A stretch of DNA of 64,000 bases, from contig JAPTJF010000071.1 of NCBI GenBank assembly GCA_029339195.1, positions 1-64,000 on the forward strand. The letters are read 5' to 3'. The DNA is from Micractinium sp. NFX-FRZ. Its lineage: Eukaryota; Chlorophyta; Trebouxiophyceae; Chlorellales; Chlorellaceae. The position numbers and the translations under genes were made by a program. Shown here in pieces: positions 54,199-64,000 of the stretch (positions within the stretch are counted from its first letter, which is position 1; each line of letters opens with the position of its first letter). The notes under the pieces were generated by a model. The model made no database searches. It saw only the letters and a list, made by a program, of their open reading frames with translations, and was not told where the DNA came from.

Positions 54199-55370
54199 GA
54201 TGGCTGAGGGGACTGGGTGCCCGCTCCGCCGTGAGGGTAGGTTTTGGATCACCTGGGCTGTACTGCAGCGGTACACTCTGGGAAAAAGACCATGTATCGA
54301 TAGGGCTCCCTAGCTTTCGGCCTTTATGCATTGCCGATGGCTAACCGGGCTGGGGTGATCGCAGGAGCATCTCCCTCGTCGCACTTGGGTATAGCCTTGC
54401 ACGTTGCCAGGGCCCCAGCTCACGCAGCTGCGATGTACCCTGGCATACTTTTCTAGTGCGGCATGCAGCCAGCGGCGGTGCAGAGTATCGCTGGGCCCCG
54501 CTGGTCAACAACATTGGCGGCGGCGGGACCGCTGCCCGTCCCTGCCGCTGCCGCCCGCCTGGCCAGACCCGCACGAGGCTGGTGATGCGGCGGCTCTCTG
54601 TTGCCGGGCAGCAACGCATTGACGTGCAGCCTACTGTGCAACACGCATAGCACCGAAAAAGTATGCAGTGCATGCCCCTGCACACCCTGCACCAGGGCTG
54701 GGACGAAGGGACAGTCCTGAGAGCTGCATTTTGCCACGCTAACACTGCTCTGATGGCCGCCGGCAATGCACGGCTTGAAGTCTCAGCTTGAAGCTCGCAA
54801 CCAAATCGAAAGCGGGCTGCCGGCCTGACAGCCAGCCTGCCAGCCGCCTGCACTGCGGTACTGCTAGATGACATCTGGCGGGCTCCGGTCAGCCGGACCC
54901 ACGGCTGCTTGCTTCTGGCCGGCAGCTGCTGCAAAGCGGGGCGCTGCAGGACATGCATGCGGAAGGGAAGGGCTCGGGAGAGCAGAAGCTGCAGCGTCCA
55001 CCAGGGTGGCCGGCTGCTGGAAGTTGTCATGGCCAGCTGTGCACCGCCACCGCGCAGCCCGCTTGGTCCAGGGCGCTGCCGCCCACATGCTTAGCATCCC
55101 ATTGCTGGCTCACGCTCAATGCAGTCGGTCATGGACTTGGTCGATGCAGCTCTGCACAAATCCTATACATCAAATTCCTCCTCACTTAGCGCTTGCAACC
55201 GGCTCTCTGCTGAAACCTGCACAGCTCTGGGTGCCTGCCCAGCCTCACTGCTGGGCACCGCCTGATCAAGTCGCCGCTGTTCAACTAGTTGGTCGGTACA
55301 GCCCCGATAGGCACCTCCAAACAATGGGTGTCACTGTGGGTGCAGTGCACCACTCTCCCACTGCTGTATG
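54199..55370. other. Plastocyanin upstream region
   Basis: About 1.2 kb precede the plastocyanin ATG on the minus strand. The sequence is moderately GC-rich with no exon-like frame. GTAC, the core of the algal copper response element, occurs near 54273, but a four-base core is too common to count as evidence. No TATA box was identified with confidence. Confidence 0.4.
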
Positions 55371-55803
55371 TTGATGCTGCATGAGCCAGTGGCCTGCGTC
55401 TAGGTGATCCTGCCCAACATGTTACAGATGGCAGCTTCCAACACAACACCCTGACAAGGGGCACTCGTTCTCACAACAGCTTGCACACCCACCGGGTGCG
55501 CCCACTGCTGGGAACCCAAGACCTGCGGTCGCTCAGAAATGCTACAGCATTTGCTACAGAAATGCTACAGCGCCTCCCCTCCCCATCAGAAGAGGGCCTC
55601 AAGCTGCCTGCCTCACTACTGCTGGAACTTGATGCTGCGGGACCCAGTGGCGGGGTCGGCCCCGCCTCGACGCGCAAATGTTTGCCCAACATGTTACAAG
55701 TGCTGAAAGTTGGACAGGTGGCCGCTACGGGTAGGACCCCCCCAACAAGTGTGGACGTCTCCACAACCAAACAAAACAGGGGCCCTGAGCTGCCTGCCCC
55801 ACA
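55371..55803 (-). repeat. Echoed 3' terminus of the TTC1-like gene
   Basis: The end of the coding sequence and stop region (CTACTGCTGGAACTTGATGC on the plus strand at 55804) recur at 55616, offset 188 bp. The matching CAGTGGCGGGGTC also resembles CAGAGGCGGGGTC in the exon. A further, poorer copy lies near 55370-55430. GCCCAACATGTTACA occurs twice (about 55411 and 55684), so the minus-strand TGTAA polyadenylation signal is itself repeated. Confidence 0.85.
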
Positions 55804-58307
55804 CTACTGCTGGAACTTGATGCTGTAGGAGCCAGAGGCGGGGTCCTGCTCCGCCTTAAAGTTGTCCACCGAGAGCCCAAACTTGCCCAGCACCATGTTG
55901 CCCAGCTCCTTCAGCTTGCCTGCGGACAAGGGGGCCGGGAGGCGGAGGGGGCCGGGGGCCGACGGGGCGGGGGACAGGGTGAAATATGGTCGGCGCTTAC
56001 AGGTCCGGTTGGGGTGTAGAGGGAGCACTGCTCCTTTGGTGCCCAGCTCCATCAGCTTGCATGCACAGGGGGCGCGGGCGAGCACGGGGGACAGGTGAAC
56101 CTGGTTGGCGATAGTGCCAGCAGCTTGCTGTTCACTGCAGACGTCGCCTTGCCCTTCACCTCGCCCCCCAGCCTCCTTTGCCCTGGACAGCCCCAGCAGG
56201 GCGGCACCTTGCATCAGCAGCACACACACACAAGGGACCCCACAGGCCCGCTGGCGGGCAGCGCACCCAGCTGCAGCATGAATGGGGGTGCTCTGCCGCC
56301 CCACCGCCACTCCCCAGCATCTGCACCCATCCACTTGCACCCCACACTCACCCATCATCTCGTCTTTGAGCTTCTCCCGCCGCTCCTCGACCACCGGAGT
56401 CAGCCGCTTGGCCGCCTTCTGGGCCACCGCATTGCCCGGGTCAAGCTCCAGCACCTGAGTGGGGGCCGGGGAGGGGTGAGCTAGTGAGATGAGGGCGGTT
56501 AAGGGTTGTTGCGCTGCGCTGTGCTGCGCTGTGCCTGGCTCCAGATCCAGCACCCGACCCAGCGGGCGCAGGCGGGAGAGGGGAGGAATACCAAGTGGGG
56601 GAAGGCGTCGTGGGGAGGAGAGCTGAACGGATGGCGAGGGGCAGCGGATGTAGGGTTGTCCAGCTGCGCATTTGCTGTGCACGCTGTTTACAACAGACAC
56701 TCCCGCAGCAACACACAACCATAGCCCCACCTTTTGTGCATCCATCAGCGCCCGCTCCAAGTCGTCCAGCTTCTCATATGCTGTGCAGCGCCGCAGCAGC
56801 ACCTTGGTGTAGCCCGGGTGCAGCTCCAGCGCTGCGCTGCACTCCTGCACAGCAGGCACAGCAGGCACAGGAGGCGGGGCAGGCAAAGTGAGGGGGCAGG
56901 CGGGGTTGGTGCAGTGCCGGTTCAGCTCCAGCGCTGGCTGCACTCCTGCAGTGCGGAAACGAAGAAAGAGTGCATGTGTCCACTCATCTTGGCCTTGATT
57001 GTAACCACAAAAAAGAAGGAATGCCGAGGGGGTGTAAGCTTGCAGGGGTGCAGGGAACAGGGCGGGTCCAGCTCCAGCGCTGTGCTGCACAGCAGGCGCA
57101 GCAGCAAAGGGGCACACGGGGCAGGCAGGGTGCAGGACGCAGCGGTGCAGGTGGTGCCAGGGTAAACCAAATGTGAGTGCTTGCTGAGAGGTGAGACGTG
57201 CAACCACCTCTCAGTGGTTGGTGCCTGCAGTCGCTGGTGGCGGCGGTGCTGCGGCTCCATACAGCAGGTGCCGCCAGGGCCGCATGCACCCGCACCACGC
57301 GCAAACCCGTTGTACCTGCACCGCCTCCGTCCACTGCTCTAGCTTGAGGTGCGCGGCTGCCCGGTTGCCGTGATACACCGCACGCTGACCTGCTGCCGCC
57401 TCGGGCGCCGCCTCCAGTGCTGCAGCGTACTTGTCCTGCGGGCAGGGCGTGCAGGCGGTGGGTGCTGAGGTGGCAGCACGAGCAGGACGGCGGTGGAATG
57501 ATCCCTTGATGCCCACCCTGGCCAGCAGCCATGCTGTGCAGAAGCATGATGCCTTTCTTTGCAAGGGTGGTGGCAAGCTGGGCAAGGGGGCAGACAGCGT
57601 GAGATGCCTGCAGATGCTGTCCTGACAGCAGCCATGCGGCAGAGACGAGCAGGCAGGCGGGCATGTCACAATCCAACCATGTCCCGATGCGAGCACCCAC
57701 CAGCGCCTCTTCACATTGATCCCGAGCGTATAGCCCGTTCCCCTCCTTCTTCAGTGCTTCCGCTGCTGCTAGCTGCTCCTGCAGACATCGCACACAGGTC
57801 AGCGAGGAGCAGGAGTTGGGTGTGGATGGGGATGGGTGGGTAAGGAGGTGCCGGGGAAGGCAAGGCGACACAGCCCAGCCCTGCCTGGAGAGCCACCTCC
57901 TGCCCCACACTTCAGTATTCAAGTGTGTTTTCATGTTGGTGATCTTTTCCCCAATTCCACAGGAAGTGAGGAGGCCAGCGCCTGCCTGCACCACCAAGCC
58001 GCACCTTCTCTGCATCGCTCAGTTCTGCCGGCGGGGTGTTTCCGACAGCGCTGCCTTCGCCCGCTGCCCCCTCAGTGCTGGCCTGGCCTTGGCTTGTATC
58101 GGCATCAGTGCTGCCGCCTTGCGCATCTGGATCCCCTTGGCTGCTCCTCTGCGCTGCTGCCGCTGCCGCTGCCGCCTGCCGCTCCGCTGCCGCCTGCCGC
58201 GCCGCCTCGGCTGCCGCCGCCGCGGCTGCCGCTTGTGCCTCGGCGGCCGCCTTCTCGGCCGCCTCTCGGGCAGCCTCGGCCTCTGTTATGTCCTCGATGA
58301 TGACCAT
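55804..58307 (-). CDS. TPR protein of the TTC1 type
   Basis: Six exons, 58307-58005, 57778-57701, 57435-57316, 56844-56731, 56454-56352 and 55919-55804 (TAG), close in phase to 277 residues. An in-frame ATG at 58451 would add 48. The first 100 residues are acidic and Ala/Glu-rich, likely coiled or disordered (MVIIEDITEAEAAREAAEKA). Three tetratricopeptide repeats follow (EALKKEGNGLYARDQCEEAL; AVYHGNRAAAHLKLEQWTEA; YTKVLLRRCTAYEKLDDLER). The C-terminus is charged (KLKDEMMGKLKELGNMVLGK, then SVDNFKAEQD), as in TTC1 and its plant homologues. Such proteins bind Hsp70/Hsp90 tails or small GTPases; the partner here is unknown. Introns 3, 4 and 5 contain echoes of the following exon starts. Confidence 0.92.
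56038..56066 (-). repeat. Acceptor echo of TTC1-like exon 6
   Basis: On the minus strand AAGCTGATGGAGCTGGGCAC near 56060-56041 repeats AAGCTGAAGGAGCTGGGCAA at the start of the last exon, about 140 bp upstream of it. The CAG acceptor is replaced by GCATGC. Confidence 0.8.
56530..56572 (-). repeat. Acceptor echo of TTC1-like exon 5
   Basis: On the minus strand GTGCTGGATCTGGAGCCAGG near 56558 repeats GTGCTGGAGCTTGACCCGGG at the start of exon 5 (true start 56454), about 104 bp upstream. It still encodes a VLDLEPG-like peptide. The acceptor has decayed to CGG. Confidence 0.82.
56922..57095 (-). repeat. Two acceptor echoes of TTC1-like exon 4
   Basis: On the minus strand, CTGCAGGAGTGCAGCCAGCG near 56955-56936 repeats the exon 4 acceptor and start (true start 56844) with a two-base deletion, about 105 bp upstream. 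A second copy near 57092-57066 keeps CAGCGCTGGAGCTGGACCC with a damaged acceptor. Spacing between copies is 105-135 bp. Confidence 0.88.
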
Positions 58308-58523
58308 GTCTTCCACAAGCTGCCAGTGTCCAAAAGGGCTTCCACAAGCGATCTGGGAGGGCGTGCGATCTGGGAGGGCGCCCTGCGGTGTTTGGCAGGT
58401 CGGCGAGGCTGATGGATCGCGGCTGAGAGCGGAGTGGCACAGCCTAAGCACGCAAAGAGCTCAGCATGCTGTCCACGTCTCCTGCCTGCCTGCGTGGCGC
58501 CTCCCGTTTCGTCGTTGCGGCCG
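58308..58523. promoter_or_regulatory. Putative bidirectional promoter
   Basis: This 216-bp interval separates the ATGs of the TTC1-like gene (minus) and the R3H-SUZ gene (plus). If the longer start of the TTC1-like protein at 58451 is used, the interval shrinks to 72 bp. No TATA box was seen. Confidence 0.5.
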
Positions 58524-61500
58524 ATGGCCCCGCAATCAATCCTGAACACTGCTGGGGATCAACCAGAGCAGCGAGACGCGGGCAGCTTGCAGCAGCGTGC
58601 TTTGATGGCGGCAGCGGCCCCTCCAGAGCAGTGGGAGGCTGCAGCGCAGCAGCTGGAGAGTCTAGCGATAAAAGATAGCATTGAGCAGGGGGGCGAGGCC
58701 CCGGAACAGCCCGACGGGTGCGCTGCGCACCCTCTTCGCCGCCCTGCTTTCGGCAGTGTCGCGCACTGCGGCCGGAGACCAACATGTCCATAATTTGACC
58801 ACCCCCGCAGGCACGCCAGCCAAGGCCACGCCAGTGCAGGGCCTCACGATGCCGGCAGCAGTGCTGTTCACGTCGACCACGCCCTCAAAGACGCACTGGC
58901 GCACCCCAAGAACCGAGCGTCGGGTGGGCACCCGCCATCGGCGCGCCTGGGGAGCATCCCCCAGCGTCGGGAGCTGCGCCGCCGCCCGCCTGCCCGCCCG
59001 CCTGCCACGCTCTGGCTCACTGCCTGCCCACCCCGTCCGTGCTGCCTGCAGTCCTGCGGCTAGAGGCGGAGGTTGAGGCATTTGTGCTGAGCTCGGAGGA
59101 GCCGCAGCATGTGTTCTCTGGAGATATGTCGTCGTACGAGGTAGGTATTTGAAGTGAAGCAGCTGCGGCGCTGGCCTCGCACTTCTCACCATTCGGCCTG
59201 CTGGGGGATGCACAGATGGTGCTGGCCGGCAGAGGCACGTACGCGGCGCACGGCAGCAGGGTTGGTGCCAATGTGCCGCCGCGCCGGCGCCCCGCCTCTG
59301 CCGCTGCCCGCGGCCGACTGCTGCTCCACCGCTTGCCCGCACGTCTTGCGCCCTGCCCTGCAGCGCCTGCTAGCGCATCGCACCGCGCAGCACTGGGGCC
59401 TGGAGACTTCAACAGTGAACCATGGGCCGGAGCAGGGGCGCATCATTGCCATCCGGACGCCATCCACCAAGCCCCCGCAGGTATGCCGTAACCACCATGC
59501 TATGGATGTCAGGGGGTGCGGCAGCCGGAGAGTGTGCGGCTTGAAAGGCGGCCAAGCACCCTTCAACGTCCCCTCACTGCTTCACCTCTATCGTCGTGTA
59601 TACACCCCCTTGATCTCCTGAACGCGTGCCTGGGAAGCTTGTCGGGTGCTATGAAGGCGTGGGAAGCGATGCCTTGTCCCCCTTGGCCCAGCTGGCCGCC
59701 CCCCCAAGCCCCTATCCACACACACCGACGCTCCCACCCTCATACATCCCTCCATGTGCCGCCTGCCTGCAGGTCAAGCTGGCTGATGTATCGGTTACAA
59801 TGGTGGAGCCTCCAGTGGGGGGCGGCGGCGGCGGCGGCGGCGGCCTGCCCGGCGGCGGCGGCGGCGGCCCGCCAGTGGGCTCCCCTCCCGCGCCTCGTGT
59901 GCTGGTGCGCAAGCGGTCCGACCGCCAGCCGCACCGCGGCGGTGGCCCGGGCATGATGGGCGGCCCCGGCATGGAGGGGCCGTACGGCATGCCTGGTGCC
60001 AATGGGCAGTACAGGTGCGCTGCTGGTGTGCTGGGTGGCGGTTGGCATGCCACTGCTAGTCGCTGGGTGACAGCCATGCGAGGCTTTCACCTGCCAAGCA
60101 CCAGGTGGTGGAAGGAGTGTGCGAGAGAAAGCGGAGTGCAGGCGCGGAGCTCAGAGGGCGCTTTGCTGCAGGCTGTGCAACTCCAGCCCTCATCATCTCA
60201 CCCCCGGGCTGCGCCATTTGCTGGCAGCATGCGTGGCAGCCTGCCCCCTCACCGACCCATCCCTCCCCACTGCCCACCCTGCAATGCCCATGCCCCCCTG
60301 CCCCCATGCCACCCCCCCTTTCCCACCACCCTGCAACTACTGCCATGCTCAGCAGGTCGGTCCAAGAGCGGGAGCAGGAGTACCACCGGGCGCGCGCCCG
60401 CATCTTTGGGGAGGGGGCGGGAGGCCCCGGCGGCTACCCGCCTGGCGCGGGGCAGCAGCCGCCGCCGCCTCCACGCGGCGGCGGCCCCGGCGGCGCCATG
60501 AACGGGGCGGGCGCAGCGGGCATGATGGGCGGCATGCACACGCCCTTTGGAGGGATGATGGGCCCCATGGGGCCGCAGATGGGAGGCGCCATCGGCTATG
60601 CGCCAGGTGGGCTCACCGTGGGGATGCCCTGGGCGGGCCAGATTGGGTGACGGGGCCAGGCAGCGTGAGCGCCACCACGTGTGGGTGCTGCGCGGCATTG
60701 TGCATTTGGCCCGGAATCAGGGGCAGGCTGTGGGGCATGAGCAGAGGGCACTGAAGTGGCAGGTGAGAGCAGTAGAGGCAGCCGCAGGATGGCCTCTAAA
60801 GGCCAAGCAGCCCAGCTAGCCTGCATGCTGCGCTTGTCCAGGCACGGAGCGTGCCCCGGGCTGGCCAGGCGTGCCAGCTGGGTGCAGCACACTGACAAGC
60901 GCTGCCTCATCGCCGCCTCTTGGTGCAGGCATGGGCCGGCCAGGCGGCATGGCCGCCGCAATGTATGCCGGCCCCGGCAGCGGCTACGGCCCCGGCGCGG
61001 CCGGCCCCGGTGCCGCCTACGGCCCTGGTGCGGGCGGCTACGCCGGCGGCTATGCCGTCGCCGGCGGCTACGGCGGCCCCAGCGGGCCGCGGCCCACCAA
61101 GGCGCAGCTGCGCAACAAGGAAGCTGACCTGGCTGACCCAGACTTCCGCCGCGGCAGGCACGTGCCTTGCTGCGCCGCTGTTGTGCCTCTGCTGCTGCTG
61201 CTTGCTTGCTGTGATGCTGCAAACTGCCTGCAACCTGTGCTGCTGCTGCTGCTGCTGCTGCGGCTTGCCACTTGCTTTGCTGTTCTGCAGCTGTGTCTCT
61301 ACCGCTGCTGTTGCTGCTTGGTACTTGCTTGCTGTGCCTCCCTGGCTGCCCGCCGCTGTGGTCTGCTCTGCTGAGGCATCCCGACTTGCTGGGTGGCTGC
61401 CGTGCGCCCTCCCCTCATACACGCCCTGACCCGCCTGTCCTCTTGTCTGTGCGCTGCCGCCTGCCTCCCTTGCCTGCTGTGCAGGGGCATGCACGGCCAG

Positions 61501-63511
61501 CGGTTCGACCCCGGCTTCGGGGAGGAGGCACAGGCAGGCGGCAGCATGTACCTGCGCCCCACGTACGGCAGCGAGGTGCGAGGCCAAGCCTGCACCGGCT
61601 GCTGCTGGCTGCTGCTGGCCGTGCGGGCTGCTGCTGCTGCCGCTGCTCCTGCCTCCTGTGCTCCTGCCTTCTGTGCTGCTGCTGTGCTGCTGCCGTGCTA
61701 GCTGCGTGCGCTGACACACCTGCTCCCTTCCACTCATTGTGTGCCCCCCCTGCAGTTCCCAGAGCTCCCTGGTGAGGGGCGGGGCAGCAGCCGCCCCGCG
61801 CAGTCCCCCCGCAGCAACGGCGGCGGGGGCATGATGGGTGGCATGGCCACGTCGCCCATCCAGGGCAGCCCGGCGGCAGCAGCGGCTGCCATGTATGCCA
61901 GCGGCTACGGCGGGCAGGTGCGAGTGGACACTTCCGGGCCGGGCTGGGGTGTGTGCTGTGCTGCGCCCTGCTGTGCCGGGCTGCGCTGCGCCACCCCGTT
62001 GCCAGCCTGCCTGCCTGTGCACGCTGCGCCCGCCCGACTCCTGCCGCCCGCTGCTTCCTTGCGGCCCCTCCTCTCCGCCCGAGCAGATGGGCGGCGCCGG
62101 CATGAGCGCTCAGGACATGATCCCGATGCAGGCGTACTACAGCGGCCAGGGGATGATGCCAGCTGGCGCCATGATGGCACCCATGCCAGGTCAGTGGGTG
62201 CTGTTAGGAGGAGGGTACTATTTGTGGGGTCAGCAGCGCCACATGTGTGCCTCAGCTGGGAGGCAGCTTGTTAGAGGCCACTTGCTACAGGCCATGTCTC
62301 GTGCTCCGACCTGGCCAGACGCACGTGCTTAGATGCCCACCCAGCGCCTTGGCCCCGGCGGCCTCCGATCTGCCCGCCCGCCTCGCTCCGCTCCTCCCCT
62401 GTACCGCGTGTGCTCACAACCCGAACTTGCGGTCCGCCTGGCCGCCCTGCCCCGTGCCCTTGCAGGCATGATGTACCAGGCAGCAGGCGGCGGCATGCCC
62501 TATGGAATGATGGCCATGGGGCCGTACGGATATGTGCCCATGCGGCCCGGCCAGGTGCGCCAGGTCAGCGGCCCGGCAGCGTGCGGATGCATGCAAAAGG
62601 AGCATCAACCGGTGGCCCTGTTGCGTGGGCAGCACACGTGTCACTCTGTGGAATCTCCCGCACAAAACGCGACTACAAGTTGATGTGCTGCCAGCTCGTG
62701 CCATCACGTGCGTTCATGCGGCCTGTTCCCCATGCTGCCACGCCATGCTGCCCCCCCCATTCCCCACCCCCCCTGCAGCAAGAGGCCATGATGCAGGCGT
62801 ATGCGAGCGGCATGGCGCAGATGGGTTACTCGCCGTACGGCAACCCAGCGGCCGCGGCGGCTGCGGGCGGCATGGGCATGCCGATGAGCCCGGTGTCCGG
62901 AATGCAGGTGCGCCTGTGCTCAGATTTACCGGATCGGATGGAAGGGGTACATGAAAAGGAATCATTGGGGCGCGCGAGCGGTTGCAGGATTCACACGATG
63001 GCTGAGCACACATCCTCCCTGCCCTGCCTGCTGCATGGCTTGTGTGCGGCGCGTGACCCTTTGACCGGTGCCCGCCCCGCCTGCCTGCCCTTGCCGTTGC
63101 CGCCTCACCGCGCCCCGCCAAGCGCCTGAGCCCTGCCTGCCCCCACACCAACCAGCCAACCGTGCTGCACCAACCCATGAGCTGCAGAACCCGCTGTCCC
63201 CGGGCGCCGGCGGCGGCCTAGGCCGCCGCTCCTCCAGCGGACGCTACGGAGGCGGCGGCGGCGGCGGCGGCGGCGGCCGGTCCAACAGCAGCGGGCAGCG
63301 CAGCAGCGGGCAGACGCCGCGGGCGGACAGCTCGGGGCACGATCGCCAGATGGCGCCCGCCGTTGCGGCGGCCGCCGCCGCTGCAGCCGCGCAGCAGGCG
63401 CAGGCACAGGCGCAGCAGCAGCAGCATGCGCACGCGTCAGCGCAGCAGCAGCAGCAGCAGCAGCAGGCAGCTCCCCCGCCGGCCGCAGCAGAGGCAGCGG
63501 CTGCGCAGTGA
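58524..63511 (+). CDS. R3H and SUZ domain RNA-binding protein
   Basis: Twelve exons: 58524-58755 (3' limit inferred), 59052-59140, 59364-59480, 59773-60014, 60356-60606, 60929-61157, 61485-61575, 61756-61917, 62087-62189, 62466-62554, 62779-62907 and 63188-63511 (TGA). All phases close to 685 residues. An R3H domain spans the second to fourth exons: VLSSEEPQHVFSGDMSSYER, then LLAHRTAQHWGLET and IIAIRTPSTKPPQ. A SUZ motif follows (RVLVRKRSD, then SVQEREQEYHRARARIFGE). The remaining two-thirds is low complexity: Gly- and Met-rich, then polyglycine, polyalanine and polyglutamine. R3H binds single-stranded nucleic acid and SUZ binds RNA, so a role in mRNA control is likely. Intron 6 seems to use a GC donor (GGCAG/GCACGT). 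Confidence 0.87.
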
Positions 63512-64000
63512 GCGGCGGCGTGCATGGGCTTGCGGCGCCGGGAGGCCCCCGGGAGCCCAGCCCAGCCGTTGCGGCGGGACGACTGGTAGCTGCTGCCCAG
63601 CTCAGCGCCTGGGGCGCCAGTCACTGGAGCATGTGTGGCTCCGGCTCCTAGGCAGGGCACGGTCTGAAGATGTGGCGTACTGCATTGCCGATGTGGCAGC
63701 TGCTGCATGCCAGGCCTTGAATCGCGCTGCCCCCTCGTCCTCTTGTCCCCAACCATCCCCTTCTCGCACCAGTCCCCTTTCATCCCCTTGCTCTACCCAT
63801 ATCGGTTGGCTGCTGCCCTTCAATTGATCGCCGTGCTGCCGCTGCACACTGCGGCGCCTGCTGCGGCCCAGCCCAGCGCTGCTTGCAAGCAGCCCGCCTT
63901 CTTTTGCTCCGGATCGTCTACGCCCCCTTCACACAGCACCCTTGCTCCGCCCGCCTGCCTGGTGCGCGCTCGCGCTGCGGCCCATGCCATGTCAGGCGGG
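63512..64000. other. 3' flank of the R3H-SUZ gene
   Basis: No further gene starts before the right edge. The sequence is probably 3' untranslated region followed by intergenic DNA. A TGTAA signal was not found, so the transcript end may lie farther on or use a variant signal. Confidence 0.5.

Noticed and set aside
54260..54290. Copper response element upstream of plastocyanin
   Set aside because: Only a GTAC core is present, which occurs by chance very often; no paired elements were seen.
60907..62103. Minus-strand frame of 398 codons
   Set aside because: It is antisense to Gly/Ala-rich exons of the R3H-SUZ gene and has no family-like sequence.

Overview
The window looks like nuclear DNA of a GC-rich green alga. 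Genes are split into many short exons with GT-AG introns and a few apparent GC-AG introns. The gene set is eukaryotic and photosynthetic: plastocyanin with a two-part plastid transit peptide, a plastid-type phosphoglycolate phosphatase, V-ATPase subunit d and LSm3. TGTAA, the usual chlorophyte polyadenylation signal, follows several genes. A trebouxiophyte of the Chlorella/Micractinium type is my inference, not something the sequence proves. Exon models were built by hand from reading frame, splice-site consensus and phase. Where all phases close I say so.

Layout. 1-360 is a 93-bp satellite. 663-11490 (-) is a gene of about 26 exons for a large multi-pass membrane protein, faintly OSCA/CSC1-like. 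11940-15124 (-) and 15303-17827 (+) are two unrecognised genes arranged head to head. 19277-20719 (-) is a small secreted expansin-like DPBB protein. 22283-23337 (-) is LSM3, head to head with phosphoglycolate phosphatase (23632-27991, +). 28602-29897 (+) is a probable organelle-targeted protein of unknown function. 30624-36721 (+) holds three tandem F-box/leucine-rich-repeat paralogues, the middle one without a visible F-box exon. 37539-39660 (+) is a tandem pair of related small multi-pass membrane proteins. 40324-43095 (-) is an acyl-protein thioesterase. 43507-46218 (-) is a four-TM protein with a Cys-rich loop. 46842-51964 (+) is V-ATPase subunit d. 52754-54198 (-) is plastocyanin. 55804-58307 (-) is a TTC1-like TPR protein, head to head with an R3H-SUZ protein (58524-63511, +).

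The genes form no pathway or operon. They are mostly unrelated housekeeping loci, with two local families that expanded by tandem duplication (F-box/LRR and the membrane pair).

The most unusual signal is in the introns. In at least five genes the edge of an exon is repeated once to three times in the neighbouring intron. Each repeat carries 20-50 bases of exon plus the adjoining splice site, at near-constant spacing (about 85-190 bp), and is decayed or frame-broken. I call these exon-edge echoes. They are densest in phosphoglycolate phosphatase and V-ATPase d, occur at both acceptors and donors, and also follow two terminal exons. They look like the record of tandem duplications across exon-intron borders, and they leave rows of decoy splice sites. 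Other notable items are a 13-nt microexon in plastocyanin, a row of three inverted repeats at 9995-10069, and an AT-rich island with a decanucleotide repeat inside a phosphatase intron.
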